NCBI GenBank assembly: GCA_947259365.1
Contig: CAMYMC010000015.1
Coordinates: forward strand, 1 to 64,000
Source: an uncultured Acidimicrobiaceae bacterium
GTDB lineage: Bacteria; Actinomycetota; Acidimicrobiia; Spongiisociales; UBA5794
Length of the DNA: 64,000 nt
Reading direction: 5' to 3'
This document shows, one piece after another, positions 1 through 8,553 of this stretch. Made by a program: the position numbers and the translations under genes. Positions within the stretch are counted from its first letter, which is position 1. Every line of letters begins with the position of its first letter. Under the pieces are notes generated by a model. That model was not told the DNA's origin, did no database searches, and was given only the letters and a program-made list of their open reading frames with translations.

Positions 1-225
1 CCGATACTTGTTGATGTAGGTGTTCGTGAGGATGCGATAGAGCCACGCCTTGAGGTTCGTGCCTTCCTGGAACGTGTGATACGCCCGGTACGCCTTGAGG
101 AACGTCTCCTGGACGACGTCCTCGGCGTCCGCCGGGTTCCGGGTCATCCGGAGCGCTGCCGAGTACAGCTGCGGCGCGTACTGGATGGCGTCGCGCTCGA
201 AATTCGCCTGGTCGGCCAAGCCCAT
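1..225 (-). CDS. sigR: ECF sigma factor, SigR/SigH-like (3' end outside window)
   Basis: Only the first 75 residues lie in the window; the gene runs off the left edge. They cover sigma region 2: FERDAI near the N-terminus, then [17 protein letters not shown] and [11 protein letters not shown], the region-2 core of the SigR/SigH branch of ECF factors. In that family the sigma factor controls the thiol-oxidative stress response and is held by a zinc anti-sigma factor (RsrA/RshA), which would lie beyond the edge. The ATG at 225 has a GGAG ribosome site just upstream. The ORF track misses it because it is truncated. A matching promoter lies before the thioredoxin gene at 57701. The SigR subgroup assignment is strong by motif but rests on a partial protein. 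Confidence 0.88.
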   Translation of the reverse strand, partial: MGLADQANFERDAIQYAPQLYSAALRMTRNPADAEDVVQETFLKAYRAYHTFQEGTNLKAWLYRILTNTYINKYR

Positions 226-340
226 CTCCGATCGGCGGCGTCGTCCTACCTTATTGCAACGGCGGCACGAGACATATTCTGCCCGACGTCGGGGCCCGGA
301 CCTGATCCCCGACGGGGGCGGGTAACATCCGTCGCCGCAC

Positions 341-416
341 GCCGGGGTAGCTCAGTCGGTAGAGCGACGCACTCGTAATGCGTAGGTCAGGGGTTCGATT
401 CCCCTCTCCGGCTCCA
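341..416 (+). tRNA. tRNA-Thr (anticodon CGT)
   Basis: A complete 76-nt cloverleaf can be folded by hand. The acceptor arm pairs GCCGGGG with CTCCGGC (one G-T pair), and the D-arm has TAGCTCAGTCGGTAGAGC. The anticodon loop is CTCGTAA with anticodon CGT (threonine), and the T-arm is AGGGG-TTCGATT-CCCCT. The discriminator is T and CCA is encoded. A 23-nt copy of its 3' end lies 80 nt downstream. Confidence 0.96.
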
Positions 417-496
417 CACCCTCCGGCACCGGCGCGCCGTACCCGCCCCGACCGCCGCCGGCACCGCACCCACCGTGGACCACTACACGCGGAGAA

Positions 497-519
497 GGTT
501 CGATTCCCCTCTCCGGCTC
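497..519 (+). repeat. Direct copy of tRNA-Thr 3' end (att-like scar)
   Basis: The 23 bases GGTTCGATTCCCCTCTCCGGCTC are identical to positions 392-414 of the tRNA-Thr gene (T-loop to discriminator). The flanks differ and there is no second cloverleaf. Integrases of the tyrosine recombinase family often use tRNA 3' ends and leave such a copy. No integrase is present in the 80 bp between the copies, so this would be a remnant. The rest of 417-684 shows no convincing gene. Confidence 0.7.
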
Positions 520-684
520 AGGTCCGGGCGACTCGCGACCGGGCGGAGCGAGGCACGCGGCTGACCGGCTCAACCCGAGCCAATGCGAAGACCAGCGCCG
601 GTCAAACGTTGCTCTGCCCCTTCTCGGTAGCCTCACGGCCGACGACCGTGAGCTCCGACAGCAGGACGGGACCCCGATGACCAC

Positions 685-1995
685 ATGAGACGTCGGAATA
701 CCACCACGCAAGACTCGGTGCAGAGCCCCAAACCTGCGCGCCGTGTGGCCTCCGGCACAGCGGGAAGGACCGCACTCGAATCTACGCTCGCACTCGTCGA
801 CCAGGCTCTCGTTTCGGGTACGAACTTCCTCACCACGGTCCTGGTCGGGCGGATCGCAGGGCTCGATGAGCTGGGAGCGTATTCCCTCGGCTTCGCCGTC
901 GTCGTGGTGCTCGGCGCGATCCACGAGGCCATCGTGGCGGTGCCGTACACGGTCTACGGCCACAACTTCGGAGATTCAGAACGAGCAGCGTACGCCGGCA
1001 GTGCCCTCGTCCACGCCGCACTCCTGATGGTCGTCGCGGCGGCCGTTCTGCTCACGGCGGCCGGCCTCGGCTTCGCACCTGAAGGCACCGGTGCGGTCGC
1101 CTGGATCCTCGCCGTGGTACCGCTGACGCTCGTTCGGGAATTCGCACGGCGGTATGCATTCGCCCATCTCGAGTTGTCCGCTGCCGCAACGATGGACCTG
1201 GGTATCGCCGTGCTGCAGCTCGGCGCCGTCGCGGCACTCGCCGCCGCAGATGGACTCGACGCCGCGACGGCACTGCTGACGACGGCGGTGGCCGGCTCGG
1301 TCGTCGCCGGACGCTGGCTGCACAAACGTCGCGCCCGCTTCAGATTCGTCGGTGATCGGCTTCGCGCCGATCTGAACCGCAACTGGAGATTGGGCAAATG
1401 GGTGGGTGCCGCCCGGCTCACATCGGTCGCCCACAGCTACGTCGTCCCGTGGCTCGTGGCCTTCCTCCTCGATCTCACCGCAACGGGAGGGTTCGCAGCG
1501 AGCATGAGCGTCATCGCAATGACCAACCCCGTTCTCATCGGCATCGGCACGCTCTTGACGCCGACGCTGGCCCGGGCGTACGCCGAGGGTGGCGTCGCCG
1601 ACGTTCGCCATCTCGTTGCGCGCTGGACGGCGTGGCTGACGACCGGGAGCGCAGTCGTGGCGTTGCCGCTTGCGATCTTCGGAGGACAAATCTTGAGGCT
1701 CGTCTACGGCCCGGACTACGGCGCCTTCCACTCCACGGTCGCCTTCCTCGCGGGTGCGCTGGTGACGGGTGTCGTGGGCATGAGTGCCGACCACGGGTTG
1801 CGCGTCATCGACCGGGCGCAGTTCAGTTTCGCAGCGAGCACGGTGGGTCTCGCAGTCACCGCGACCCTCACCCTGATCCTCGTCCGCGACATGGGCGCAG
1901 CGGGCGGCGCCATCGGCCTGTTCGCCGGTACCAGCACCTCTGCTGCGATCAAAGCGACCGCGTTCGCCCGGCACGCGAGGAGAGCCGGGCCATGA
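685..1995 (+). CDS. Polysaccharide/lipid-linked oligosaccharide flippase (MATE/Wzx-like)
   Basis: The 436-residue protein is almost entirely hydrophobic helices (about 12 membrane segments) after a charged, Ser/Thr-rich N-terminal tail of some 30 residues. Length and hydropathy match the polysaccharide-transport branch of the MOP flippase superfamily, which moves lipid-linked sugars across the inner membrane. Specificity cannot be read from the sequence. The start at 685 has only a weak ribosome site, and an internal start near residue 18 is possible. Its TGA overlaps the ATG of the next gene (ATGA), so the two are co-translated. No polymerase or glycosyltransferase gene is adjacent. Confidence 0.75.
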   Translation: MRRRNTTTQDSVQSPKPARRVASGTAGRTALESTLALVDQALVSGTNFLTTVLVGRIAGLDELGAYSLGFAVVVVLGAIHEAIVAVPYTVYGHNFGDSERAAYAGSALVHAALLMVVAAAVLLTAAGLGFAPEGTGAVAWILAVVPLTLVREFARRYAFAHLELSAAATMDLGIAVLQLGAVAALAAADGLDAATALLTTAVAGSVVAGRWLHKRRARFRFVGDRLRADLNRNWRLGKWVGAARLTSVAHSYVVPWLVAFLLDLTATGGFAASMSVIAMTNPVLIGIGTLLTPTLARAYAEGGVADVRHLVARWTAWLTTGSAVVALPLAIFGGQILRLVYGPDYGAFHSTVAFLAGALVTGVVGMSADHGLRVIDRAQFSFAASTVGLAVTATLTLILVRDMGAAGGAIGLFAGTSTSAAIKATAFARHARRAGP

Positions 1996-3308
1996 AGCTC
2001 CTGCGCCTCATGCCCCGGTTTCGGAGTGCCTACCTTGCCCTCGACGAGCTCGAGAGGCGAGAGTCCTGGTCGCGCCGTGACATCGCGGGCCTGCAGCTCG
2101 AACGCATCAATGACGTCTGGCGCGACGCGGTGCGCCACGTCCCCCATTACCGCCGTATGAGCACCGAACTCGATCTGCCTCCGTCATTCGCGAGCATCGA
2201 GGAATACCAGGCAACCGTGCCGCTGCTTCCCAAGGCGGTTGTCCGATCGAAACCGCGCTCGTTCCTGTCAGAAGAGACAGGCCGCGGAAGCTGGCACACC
2301 ACCAGCGGCTCGACCGGACGCCCGATGTCGTTCTTCTGGACCGCGGCAGCGCATCGTGAGATATTGCGCGCCCGCTACCGGTTCTACGCGAGCTGGGGTG
2401 TCGACGTCCTCGATCGCACTGCCTTCTTGTGGGGAAGCGAGGAGCGGCTCGGGTTGGCGGGGAGGATCGAGGACGTCGTCGAGCGGATCCAGGATGCAAT
2501 GAGGCGAAGGCTCCGTTTGTCGGCGTTCGACCTGGCACCCGACGCCATCGCCGACAACCTCCGGCGGCTTGCCCGCTTCGCACCCAAGATGCTCTATGGA
2601 TTCAGCCAGGCGGTCTACCTCTACGCGGTCCAGGCGCAGGCACTGGACTTCACCTGCGACACGTTGACCGTCGCCGTTCTGACGGGAGAGGTTGCCCATC
2701 CCCGGATGCGGCGGGCCGTCGAGACGGCCTTCGGTGTGCCGGCAACGCTCGAGTACGGAGCCACCGAGTGCAACCTCATCGCCGGAGGGGCCCCCGATGG
2801 GAGCTTTCGGGTGCGTGAGGACGTCGTGCTCGTGGAGACCGTACCTCGCCCAGACGCTCGCTACGACATCGTGATCAGTGTGCTCGCGAACCCCGCGTTT
2901 CCGCTGCTCCGATACGTGATCGAAGACGTGACCGACGAGCCGGCGCTCGTGCCGGACGCCGGATTCGCGAGCCTCGCCAACGTCGCAGGCCGTGATGATG
3001 AACTCATCCTCACCAGCAACGGAACGCCCATCCATGCAACCCGCATCGATGCGATCTTCGAGGAGAAGGAGACGGCGAGGCGAACCCGGCGCTACCGGGC
3101 GCATCAACACGCCGACGGTTCGCTCTCGGTTCTCGTCGAGCTCATGCCGGATTCGACCGTCGACCCCGACCGGCTCCAGCACCGCCTCCAGACAACGGTG
3201 GGCCAGTATCCGGTCAGTGTCGAGATCGCGGATTCGATCCCACAAACCGCTGCAGGCAAGCACAGGGTCGTCACGTCGGACCTGGCGTCACGTCTTGGTC
3301 AGAGCTGA
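1992..3308 (+). CDS. CapK/PaaK-like AMP-forming ligase family protein
   Basis: The 438-residue protein has the adenylate-forming signature TSGSTGRP at about residues 103-111, a second nucleotide region around LEYGATE, and a C-terminal lid. This fits the CapK branch of phenylacetate-CoA ligase-like enzymes, often found in capsule and O-antigen loci. It probably activates a carboxylate with ATP; the substrate is unknown. The ORF track begins upstream at 1398 in another gene's shadow. The ATG at 1992 is chosen because it overlaps the flippase stop and follows GAGGAG. The 3' end overlaps the convergent ATP-grasp gene by 21 bp. Confidence 0.82.
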   Translation: MKLLRLMPRFRSAYLALDELERRESWSRRDIAGLQLERINDVWRDAVRHVPHYRRMSTELDLPPSFASIEEYQATVPLLPKAVVRSKPRSFLSEETGRGSWHTTSGSTGRPMSFFWTAAAHREILRARYRFYASWGVDVLDRTAFLWGSEERLGLAGRIEDVVERIQDAMRRRLRLSAFDLAPDAIADNLRRLARFAPKMLYGFSQAVYLYAVQAQALDFTCDTLTVAVLTGEVAHPRMRRAVETAFGVPATLEYGATECNLIAGGAPDGSFRVREDVVLVETVPRPDARYDIVISVLANPAFPLLRYVIEDVTDEPALVPDAGFASLANVAGRDDELILTSNGTPIHATRIDAIFEEKETARRTRRYRAHQHADGSLSVLVELMPDSTVDPDRLQHRLQTTVGQYPVSVEIADSIPQTAAGKHRVVTSDLASRLGQS

Positions 3309-4508
3309 AGGGACGCTCCTCAGCAGCTGTCCGAACTCGGCGAGACCAGGGCCCAGGTCATCCCAGGCCCACATGTCGCTGTGGTCGAACAACGCCCGGA
3401 GCGAGTCACGAACGACCCGGACGTTGCCGACGGGATTGATTCGCCAACCATCGCCGACGCCGGGGCGGGTGCGACGGACGCTGCGCCACACCCAGCGCAC
3501 GTCGTTGAGGAGGTCCCTGGAGCGCACGCCCGTCTCATATCCGCGGCGAAACGATCGTCTCCCGGCCACCAACAACTCGTGGAGATACCAAGGGAAGTCC
3601 ACCCCGGAAGCAACCGAGAGTGGTAGCGATCCCCAGAAGCGCATGTTCACCTCGAGGAAGACCCACCTGCCCGAGTCGGGATCCACACGGAACTCGAACA
3701 TCGCCACCCCGGTGTGATCGAGAGCCGCCGTCATCGCTGCGGCGGCGGAGAGAAGTTCGGGACGCAACGGCGCGCTCTCCCGCAGGGTGCTGCCAAACCC
3801 CGACGTCTCGTGCAGCCGGCGGTGGGAAAACGCGACGAGGATCTCGCCCCGGTCGGCCAGCACCTCCACCCCGACGCCATGACCCGGCACGTGTTCCTGG
3901 ACCAGCACACGCCCACCGTCGTGGGTCATCGAGGCCACCAATCGGCGGAGCTGCCCGAGGTCATCGGCAGACTCCACGAATCGTTTGTAATGCTCTCCGC
4001 CGACGTCGACCGACCGCACCGGTTTCACGATGACAGGGAACGAGAGGCCGGCGACATCGCCGATCTCCCGTTCCGTATCGAGAAGGGACCCTGCCGGCAC
4101 CGGCACACCGACGGCCTCAGCCAGGGCTCCGGACTCAGCCTTGTCGAATGCGACCGCCAGAGCCCGTTCGGACAGCCACGGCACCGGCGCGAGCTGCTCG
4201 AGTCGAGCCCGGTTGGTCTCCAGCGCGAGCACGGCCGGCTCGGTCGCCGGAACGACGAGGTCGAACTGCGTCCCCGACAGCAGCGCGACCAGCCGGTCAG
4301 GTGAGCGGATCGCGTCTTCGAACGTTCCGAGCTCGTGTACCTCGGCCAGGTACCGGGAGCGCAGCGCGAGCTCCTGGGGAGGACACCAGCCCAGGTGAAC
4401 CTCGACGCGACGACGCCCCAGGGAGCGGATGATGGGCAGGATGATGCGCGACTCCTCACCGAGTACGAGGACTCTGCCCGCGGCTCCCGACGGGGCGCCG
4501 CCTTTCAC
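3288..4508 (-). CDS. ATP-grasp family ligase
   Basis: The 406-residue protein has the ATP-grasp layout: an N-terminal Rossmann-like part (RVLVLGEE), an ATP-binding lysine in FPVIVKPVRS near residue 162, and the metal-binding VFLEVNMRFWG near residues 280-290. Such enzymes join a carboxylate to an amine or thiol through an acyl-phosphate. The substrate is unknown; with the neighbouring flippase and CapK homologue, modification of an envelope glycan or lipid is a reasonable inference. The GTG at 4508 is preferred over the longer ORF because it overlaps the upstream stop (GTGA) and follows GGAGG. The 74 residues before it in the ORF track are an Arg-rich shadow. Confidence 0.85.
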   Translation of the reverse strand: MKGGAPSGAAGRVLVLGEESRIILPIIRSLGRRRVEVHLGWCPPQELALRSRYLAEVHELGTFEDAIRSPDRLVALLSGTQFDLVVPATEPAVLALETNRARLEQLAPVPWLSERALAVAFDKAESGALAEAVGVPVPAGSLLDTEREIGDVAGLSFPVIVKPVRSVDVGGEHYKRFVESADDLGQLRRLVASMTHDGGRVLVQEHVPGHGVGVEVLADRGEILVAFSHRRLHETSGFGSTLRESAPLRPELLSAAAAMTAALDHTGVAMFEFRVDPDSGRWVFLEVNMRFWGSLPLSVASGVDFPWYLHELLVAGRRSFRRGYETGVRSRDLLNDVRWVWRSVRRTRPGVGDGWRINPVGNVRVVRDSLRALFDHSDMWAWDDLGPGLAEFGQLLRSVPSALTKT

Positions 4509-5113
4509 GGCGGCGCCTCCAGGGCCAGGCGGTTGGCCATCGTCTGCCATGCGAACAGGAAGAAGAGCCAAGCCGCCCACGTCTTGGCCAGGTCTTCGAT
4601 CGTCAGTCGCAACGTCGCCCGCTCCGGAACCAGCGCGTCGATCCCGAGCATCAACGCGCCAGCGACAAGACCGGCTGCGAACCACACGCCGGCCATGCCG
4701 GCAAATGTGCCGGGGAAGGCCCATCGCCACAGGATCACCGCTTCGACACCAGCAGCGGCCAGCAGCACGAAATGATCCGGCACGCCGAGACGTTCTGCCA
4801 GCTTCTCGTGGAACTGGAATCGGTCGTCAAAGCCGAGGAACGCGAAGAACGCAGCCTGTGACCAGTAGAACCTCGTCACGTTCGCCGTCGCGGCCGAGCG
4901 ATCGGCCGCGTGGGCCGACACGACGAAGAGCAGGGAGGCGGACCACAGAAGGAACACGCTGAGCGTCGTGTTGACCGCGTAGAACGTCACAGGACCGGCG
5001 ATATCGGTCACGTAGTTCCGCACGTGGTCCTGCGACGTCCGCAGCTCGATCGAGACCAACGCCACGCTGTACACGACGAGAAGAACGAACACCGGCACAC
5101 GCAGACGGCTCAT
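4505..5113 (-). CDS. Polytopic membrane protein of unknown function with DDRFQFHE motif
   Basis: The 202-residue protein has about five or six membrane helices. Acidic and histidine residues are placed in or next to the membrane: FDDRFQFHEKL near residues 95-105 and IEDLAKTW near residue 170. Related membrane proteins with D-D/E...HE motifs exist, but I cannot assign a function. It is the first gene of a two-gene operon with the ATP-grasp ligase (GTGA overlap). The ORF track starts at 5290, but the first 59 residues are Arg/Ser-rich and look non-coding, so the ATG at 5113 before MSRLRVPVF is chosen. An ATG at 5164 is an alternative. Nothing else is seen in 5114-5320. Confidence 0.65.
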   Translation of the reverse strand: MSRLRVPVFVLLVVYSVALVSIELRTSQDHVRNYVTDIAGPVTFYAVNTTLSVFLLWSASLLFVVSAHAADRSAATANVTRFYWSQAAFFAFLGFDDRFQFHEKLAERLGVPDHFVLLAAAGVEAVILWRWAFPGTFAGMAGVWFAAGLVAGALMLGIDALVPERATLRLTIEDLAKTWAAWLFFLFAWQTMANRLALEAPP

Positions 5114-5320
5114 AGCCGCCACCAACGCCGCCGACTGACCGACCGTCCGCGGAGGCACCCGCATCCGCCGACAGCGAGCCGATGCGACAGATGACCAGCC
5201 GTCTGCAACGGCTCGACGGGTGATGCCGACCCGCCGCGCTCCGTGACTCGCACCGGTGTCACCCGGCGATGATGGCACACCACGCGCCACAACCCGGCGC
5301 GCCGTGACTCGACTTTGGCC

Positions 5321-6226
5321 TCAGCGTCCGAGGGTGACCCGCAATGCTCCGTCGAGTTTCGGGTGGGCGAAGGAGAACCCGGAGCGTTCGAGGACGCCGG
5401 GGCGAACCCGGGTCGATGCGTACAGCAGGGCGTCGACGAGCTCCCTGCCGTAGAGCGCATCGAGAGCGAGACGCGGGACGGGCAGGAAGGTCGGCCTCCG
5501 CAGCGCCGCACCGAGGGTCCTCGTGAAGAGCGCGTTCGTCACCGCGTCGGGGGACGTGACGTTGACCGGACCCGAGACGAACGACGCGTCGATGAGATGC
5601 AGAAACGCCGAGACGACGTCGTCGATGTGGATCCAGCTCATCCACTGCGACCCGTCGCCGATGCGTCCGCCGGCGCCGAGACGAAACGGGAGCGCCATGC
5701 GAGGCAGGATCCCGCCGTCACGGGCGAGCACGATCCCGTTGCGGGCGTGGACCACCCGTATGCCCGCCGCGGCCGCCGGCTCGGTCGCCGCTTCCCAGTC
5801 GACGACGACATCGACGAGGAACTCGTCTCGCGGCCCAATCGGGCTCGACTCGTCGAGCTCCTCCGCACCCCGGTCGCCGTAGACCCCGATCGCCGATGCC
5901 GAGACGAGCACGCCGGGACGCTCGTCGGTCGCCGCGAGCGCTTCTGCCAGCAGCCGGGTGGCGTCGATGCGGCTTGTCCGGATCGCCTTCTTGCGCCCGT
6001 CGGTCCAGCGTCTCTCGCCGATCGAGACGCCGTTGAGGTTGATCACGGCGTCGAACCCCGAGACGTCCTCGGGATCGAGGACCCCGGCCGCCGGGTCCCA
6101 TCGCACCTCCCCCGCCGCCACCGGCTCGCGACGGACGAGGCGGACGACATCGTGGCCCCGCTCGATGAGCCCGAATCGCAGCGCCGTGCCGATGAGCCCG
6201 CTCGATCCGCTGATGAGTGCTCTCAT
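5321..6226 (-). CDS. NAD-dependent epimerase/dehydratase family protein (TIGR01777/SDR39U1 type)
   Basis: The 301-residue protein begins with the Rossmann dinucleotide motif GSSGLIGTAL, followed by INLNG and SIGERRWT, and ends with a DUF1731-like C-terminus (PRLALDALYGRELVDALL). This is the atypical short-chain dehydrogenase family whose bacterial members (YfcH-type) have no settled substrate. The ATG at 6226 overlaps the stop of the acyltransferase gene (ATGA), so the longer ORF in the track is rejected. It is the last gene of the tmk-holB-acyltransferase operon. Confidence 0.85.
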   Translation of the reverse strand: MRALISGSSGLIGTALRFGLIERGHDVVRLVRREPVAAGEVRWDPAAGVLDPEDVSGFDAVINLNGVSIGERRWTDGRKKAIRTSRIDATRLLAEALAATDERPGVLVSASAIGVYGDRGAEELDESSPIGPRDEFLVDVVVDWEAATEPAAAAGIRVVHARNGIVLARDGGILPRMALPFRLGAGGRIGDGSQWMSWIHIDDVVSAFLHLIDASFVSGPVNVTSPDAVTNALFTRTLGAALRRPTFLPVPRLALDALYGRELVDALLYASTRVRPGVLERSGFSFAHPKLDGALRVTLGR

Positions 6227-6882
6227 TCCGGGTGAACCTCCCGTCGGAGTGCATTCTCGTCGCGTTCGCGCCACCACGGGCCCAGTCGGCCATCCATGAC
6301 CGACAGCCAGTCGGCCATCATCGCGCCCGTCGGGTCGGCGCAATCCGTGTAGTCGAGCGGGTCGAGCCGGTCCTCGATCCACGCCCTGATCGGAGTCCTC
6401 CGGAAACGCTTCTCGACCATACCGAGCGTGCCCTGGGTCCCCTGCATCGCGACGGGGAACAACGGTGCGCCGGTGGCCATCGACAGCCAGGCCGCCCCCC
6501 GGGACGGGGGCTCCTCGCCCCACTCGGCGACCCGCCGGCCCTCGGGGTATACGCCGACGACGCCGCCCTCGCCGAGATGGCGCAACGCCGTGCGGACGGC
6601 TCGGATCGGCGGGACGTCGCGGTGGGTCGGGATGGCGCCGAAGAAGAGGATGAGGTTGTCGAAGAGGACGGAGCGGTTGAAGAGGAACCCCACGGCGAGA
6701 AACCGCACGTTTCGTCGCGCCGTCATCGAGGTGATGACGGGGTCGATGAAAGAGAGATGGTTCGACGCCATCACGCAGGGGCCGCGCGCCGGAAGCTTCT
6801 CCCGACCCGTGATCTCGATGTCGAAGATCCGCCGGGCGAGCCACTCGACACCCGGCCTCGCCACCGTGTAGACGGCGCGCAC
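6223..6882 (-). CDS. PlsC-like 1-acyl-glycerol-3-phosphate acyltransferase
   Basis: A protein of about 219 residues has the acyltransferase catalytic motif NHLSFID (NHx4D) and the substrate motif VYPEGRR. It should acylate lysophosphatidate or a related lysolipid at the membrane. There is no ATG before the catalytic motif. The GTG at 6882 lies 16 nt after the holB stop; an in-frame TTG at 6915 inside holB would add 11 residues. The track ORF from 7197 is an Arg/Ser-rich shadow of holB upstream of these starts. It overlaps the epimerase gene by 4 bp. Confidence 0.78.
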   Translation of the reverse strand: MRAVYTVARPGVEWLARRIFDIEITGREKLPARGPCVMASNHLSFIDPVITSMTARRNVRFLAVGFLFNRSVLFDNLILFFGAIPTHRDVPPIRAVRTALRHLGEGGVVGVYPEGRRVAEWGEEPPSRGAAWLSMATGAPLFPVAMQGTQGTLGMVEKRFRRTPIRAWIEDRLDPLDYTDCADPTGAMMADWLSVMDGRLGPWWRERDENALRREVHPE

Positions 6883-6898
6883 GGCCCAGTCCGGGGCG

Positions 6899-7975
6899 TC
6901 AGCGAGCGTTGCCAAGGTCGCTGAAGAGCGCGGCGAAGGCGAGACGCGGCCGTTGGTTGGCCTGGAGGGCTTCCACCGTCTCGAGGACGCGCTCGGCGTT
7001 GGTGATGGCTCGCGCCGGGAGCAGCTTCGTGAACAGGTGCGACGCCACGTCGGGGTTGCGCACCGGGGCGCCGAACTGTGCTGCGGCGACGTCGCGGTAG
7101 AACCCGGCGAGGATCTCGAGCCCGGACACGTACAGCGCCGCGCTCGCCCGCCGCAGCTCCCGCTCCCGGCGATCCCGCGCCGTCCTCGGCTCGGCACCCT
7201 CGACGGCCGCGGGCGAGGCGCCTTCGGAAAGACGCTCCTTCAGCGCCGCGAGCAGCGGTTCGGCTGCGGCCTCGACCTCGTCGGCGAGCAAGAAGGCCTG
7301 GCCGGGGTGCTCGGGGAGCCGGTCCACCACGCCGAGCCACACCTCGCGGAACGCCCTCACCTCCGGTCTCGTCGCGAGCTGGAGGGCGAGCCCGGGCCGG
7401 CCCCCTGCGATCCGCGCCACCTCGCCCGCCTGATCCGGCGGCGTCCCCGCATCGATGAGCCCCTCGGTGATCGCCGCATCGTCCACCCTGCCGAAGACGA
7501 CCGTGCGGCAACGGCTCGCCACGGTCTCGGGCAGGTCGTCCTGGGACTCGGAGACGATGACGAACACCGTCGAGGCGGTCGGCTCCTCGAGCGTCTTCAA
7601 CAGGGCGTTAGCCGCCTCGTCGTTCATCATCGCTCCCTCCTCGAAGAGGAAGACCTTCCGAGCCGCCTCCATCGGGGCGAGACTCGCCTGGGAAACGGCG
7701 TGTCTCGCTTGATCGACGGTGATCGCAGTCCGACCATCGGGCTCGACGAGGACGAGATCGGGGTGGGTACCGGCGACGACGCGCCTGGCGACGGCCGGAT
7801 CACCCCTCGCGATGAGGGCGGCAGCGAACCGGCGCGCCACCGTCGCCTTCCCGATGCCTCCGGGTCCCACGAAGAGATAGGCCTGGGCAGGGTCGCCCGA
7901 CTCTCGCTCGAGGAGCGAGAGGACGCCGGCGTGGCCGATCACGTCATCGAACGGCGGCGCTGGATGCTCGCCCAT
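6899..7975 (-). CDS. holB: DNA polymerase III subunit delta'
   Basis: The 358-residue AAA+ protein has the modified P-loop GPGGIGKAT, the acidic stretch FLFEEGAMMNDEAANALLKTLEEP and the sensor-1 SRC in TVASRCRTV, matching the clamp-loader delta'/HolB family. It forms the clamp loader with delta and tau/gamma at the replication fork. The ATG at 7975 follows GGAGG and sits 37 bp inside the end of tmk. Genomic pairing of tmk with holB is common in bacteria, which supports the call. Confidence 0.9.
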   Translation of the reverse strand: MGEHPAPPFDDVIGHAGVLSLLERESGDPAQAYLFVGPGGIGKATVARRFAAALIARGDPAVARRVVAGTHPDLVLVEPDGRTAITVDQARHAVSQASLAPMEAARKVFLFEEGAMMNDEAANALLKTLEEPTASTVFVIVSESQDDLPETVASRCRTVVFGRVDDAAITEGLIDAGTPPDQAGEVARIAGGRPGLALQLATRPEVRAFREVWLGVVDRLPEHPGQAFLLADEVEAAAEPLLAALKERLSEGASPAAVEGAEPRTARDRRERELRRASAALYVSGLEILAGFYRDVAAAQFGAPVRNPDVASHLFTKLLPARAITNAERVLETVEALQANQRPRLAFAALFSDLGNAR

Positions 7976-8553
7976 GAATCCTCCACGATCTCCGCGAGCG
8001 GTCGCGTTGCATCGACGACGATGAACCGCTCCGGCTCCTCGGCCGCCAGCGTATCGAACGCGGCCGACACGGCGCGCTGGAACTCGACCCCCTCGGCGCC
8101 GATGCGGTCGGGGACCTGCTGACGGTCGAGACCGAGGGTCGGATCGAGGCGGAGCAGGACGACGAGGTCCGGCCACAGCCCTTCGAGCCCCGCATCGTTC
8201 ACGCTCCTGACGAGCTCGACGCCGAGGCCGCGACCGGCCCCCTGGTAGGCCAGGGAGCTGTAGACGCTGCGGTCCGAGATCACCCACGCCCCGCGTCCGA
8301 GCGCCGGCCGAACGACGTCTCGCACGAGCTGGGCCCTGGCCGCGGCAAAGAGCAGCGCCTCGGTCCACGGCCGGATGTCCGACAAGGGGTCGAGCAGCAC
8401 CTCGCGGATCCGTTCACCGGCAGCGGTCCCACCTGGTTCGCGCACGACGGCGACAGGGTCGCCGCCGGCTTCGATTCTCTCGGCGATCCGCGCCGCCACG
8501 GTTGACTTGCCGGCACCTTCGACACCCTCGAACGCGACGTAGCGCCCGCTCAC
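7939..8553 (-). CDS. tmk: Thymidylate kinase
   Basis: The 204-residue protein has the P-loop FEGVEGAGKST, the REPGGT motif, the ISDRSVYSSLAYQG substrate region and a lid, and so phosphorylates dTMP to dTDP. The GTG start at 8553 overlaps the stop of the upstream MFS gene by 4 bp, and the 3' end overlaps holB by 37 bp. Length is normal for the family. Confidence 0.94.
   Translation of the reverse strand: MSGRYVAFEGVEGAGKSTVAARIAERIEAGGDPVAVVREPGGTAAGERIREVLLDPLSDIRPWTEALLFAAARAQLVRDVVRPALGRGAWVISDRSVYSSLAYQGAGRGLGVELVRSVNDAGLEGLWPDLVVLLRLDPTLGLDRQQVPDRIGAEGVEFQRAVSAAFDTLAAEEPERFIVVDATRPLAEIVEDSWASIQRRRSMT

Noticed and set aside
497-519. Second tRNA gene
   Set aside because: Only the 3' third of a tRNA is present; no D-arm, anticodon arm or 5' acceptor strand.
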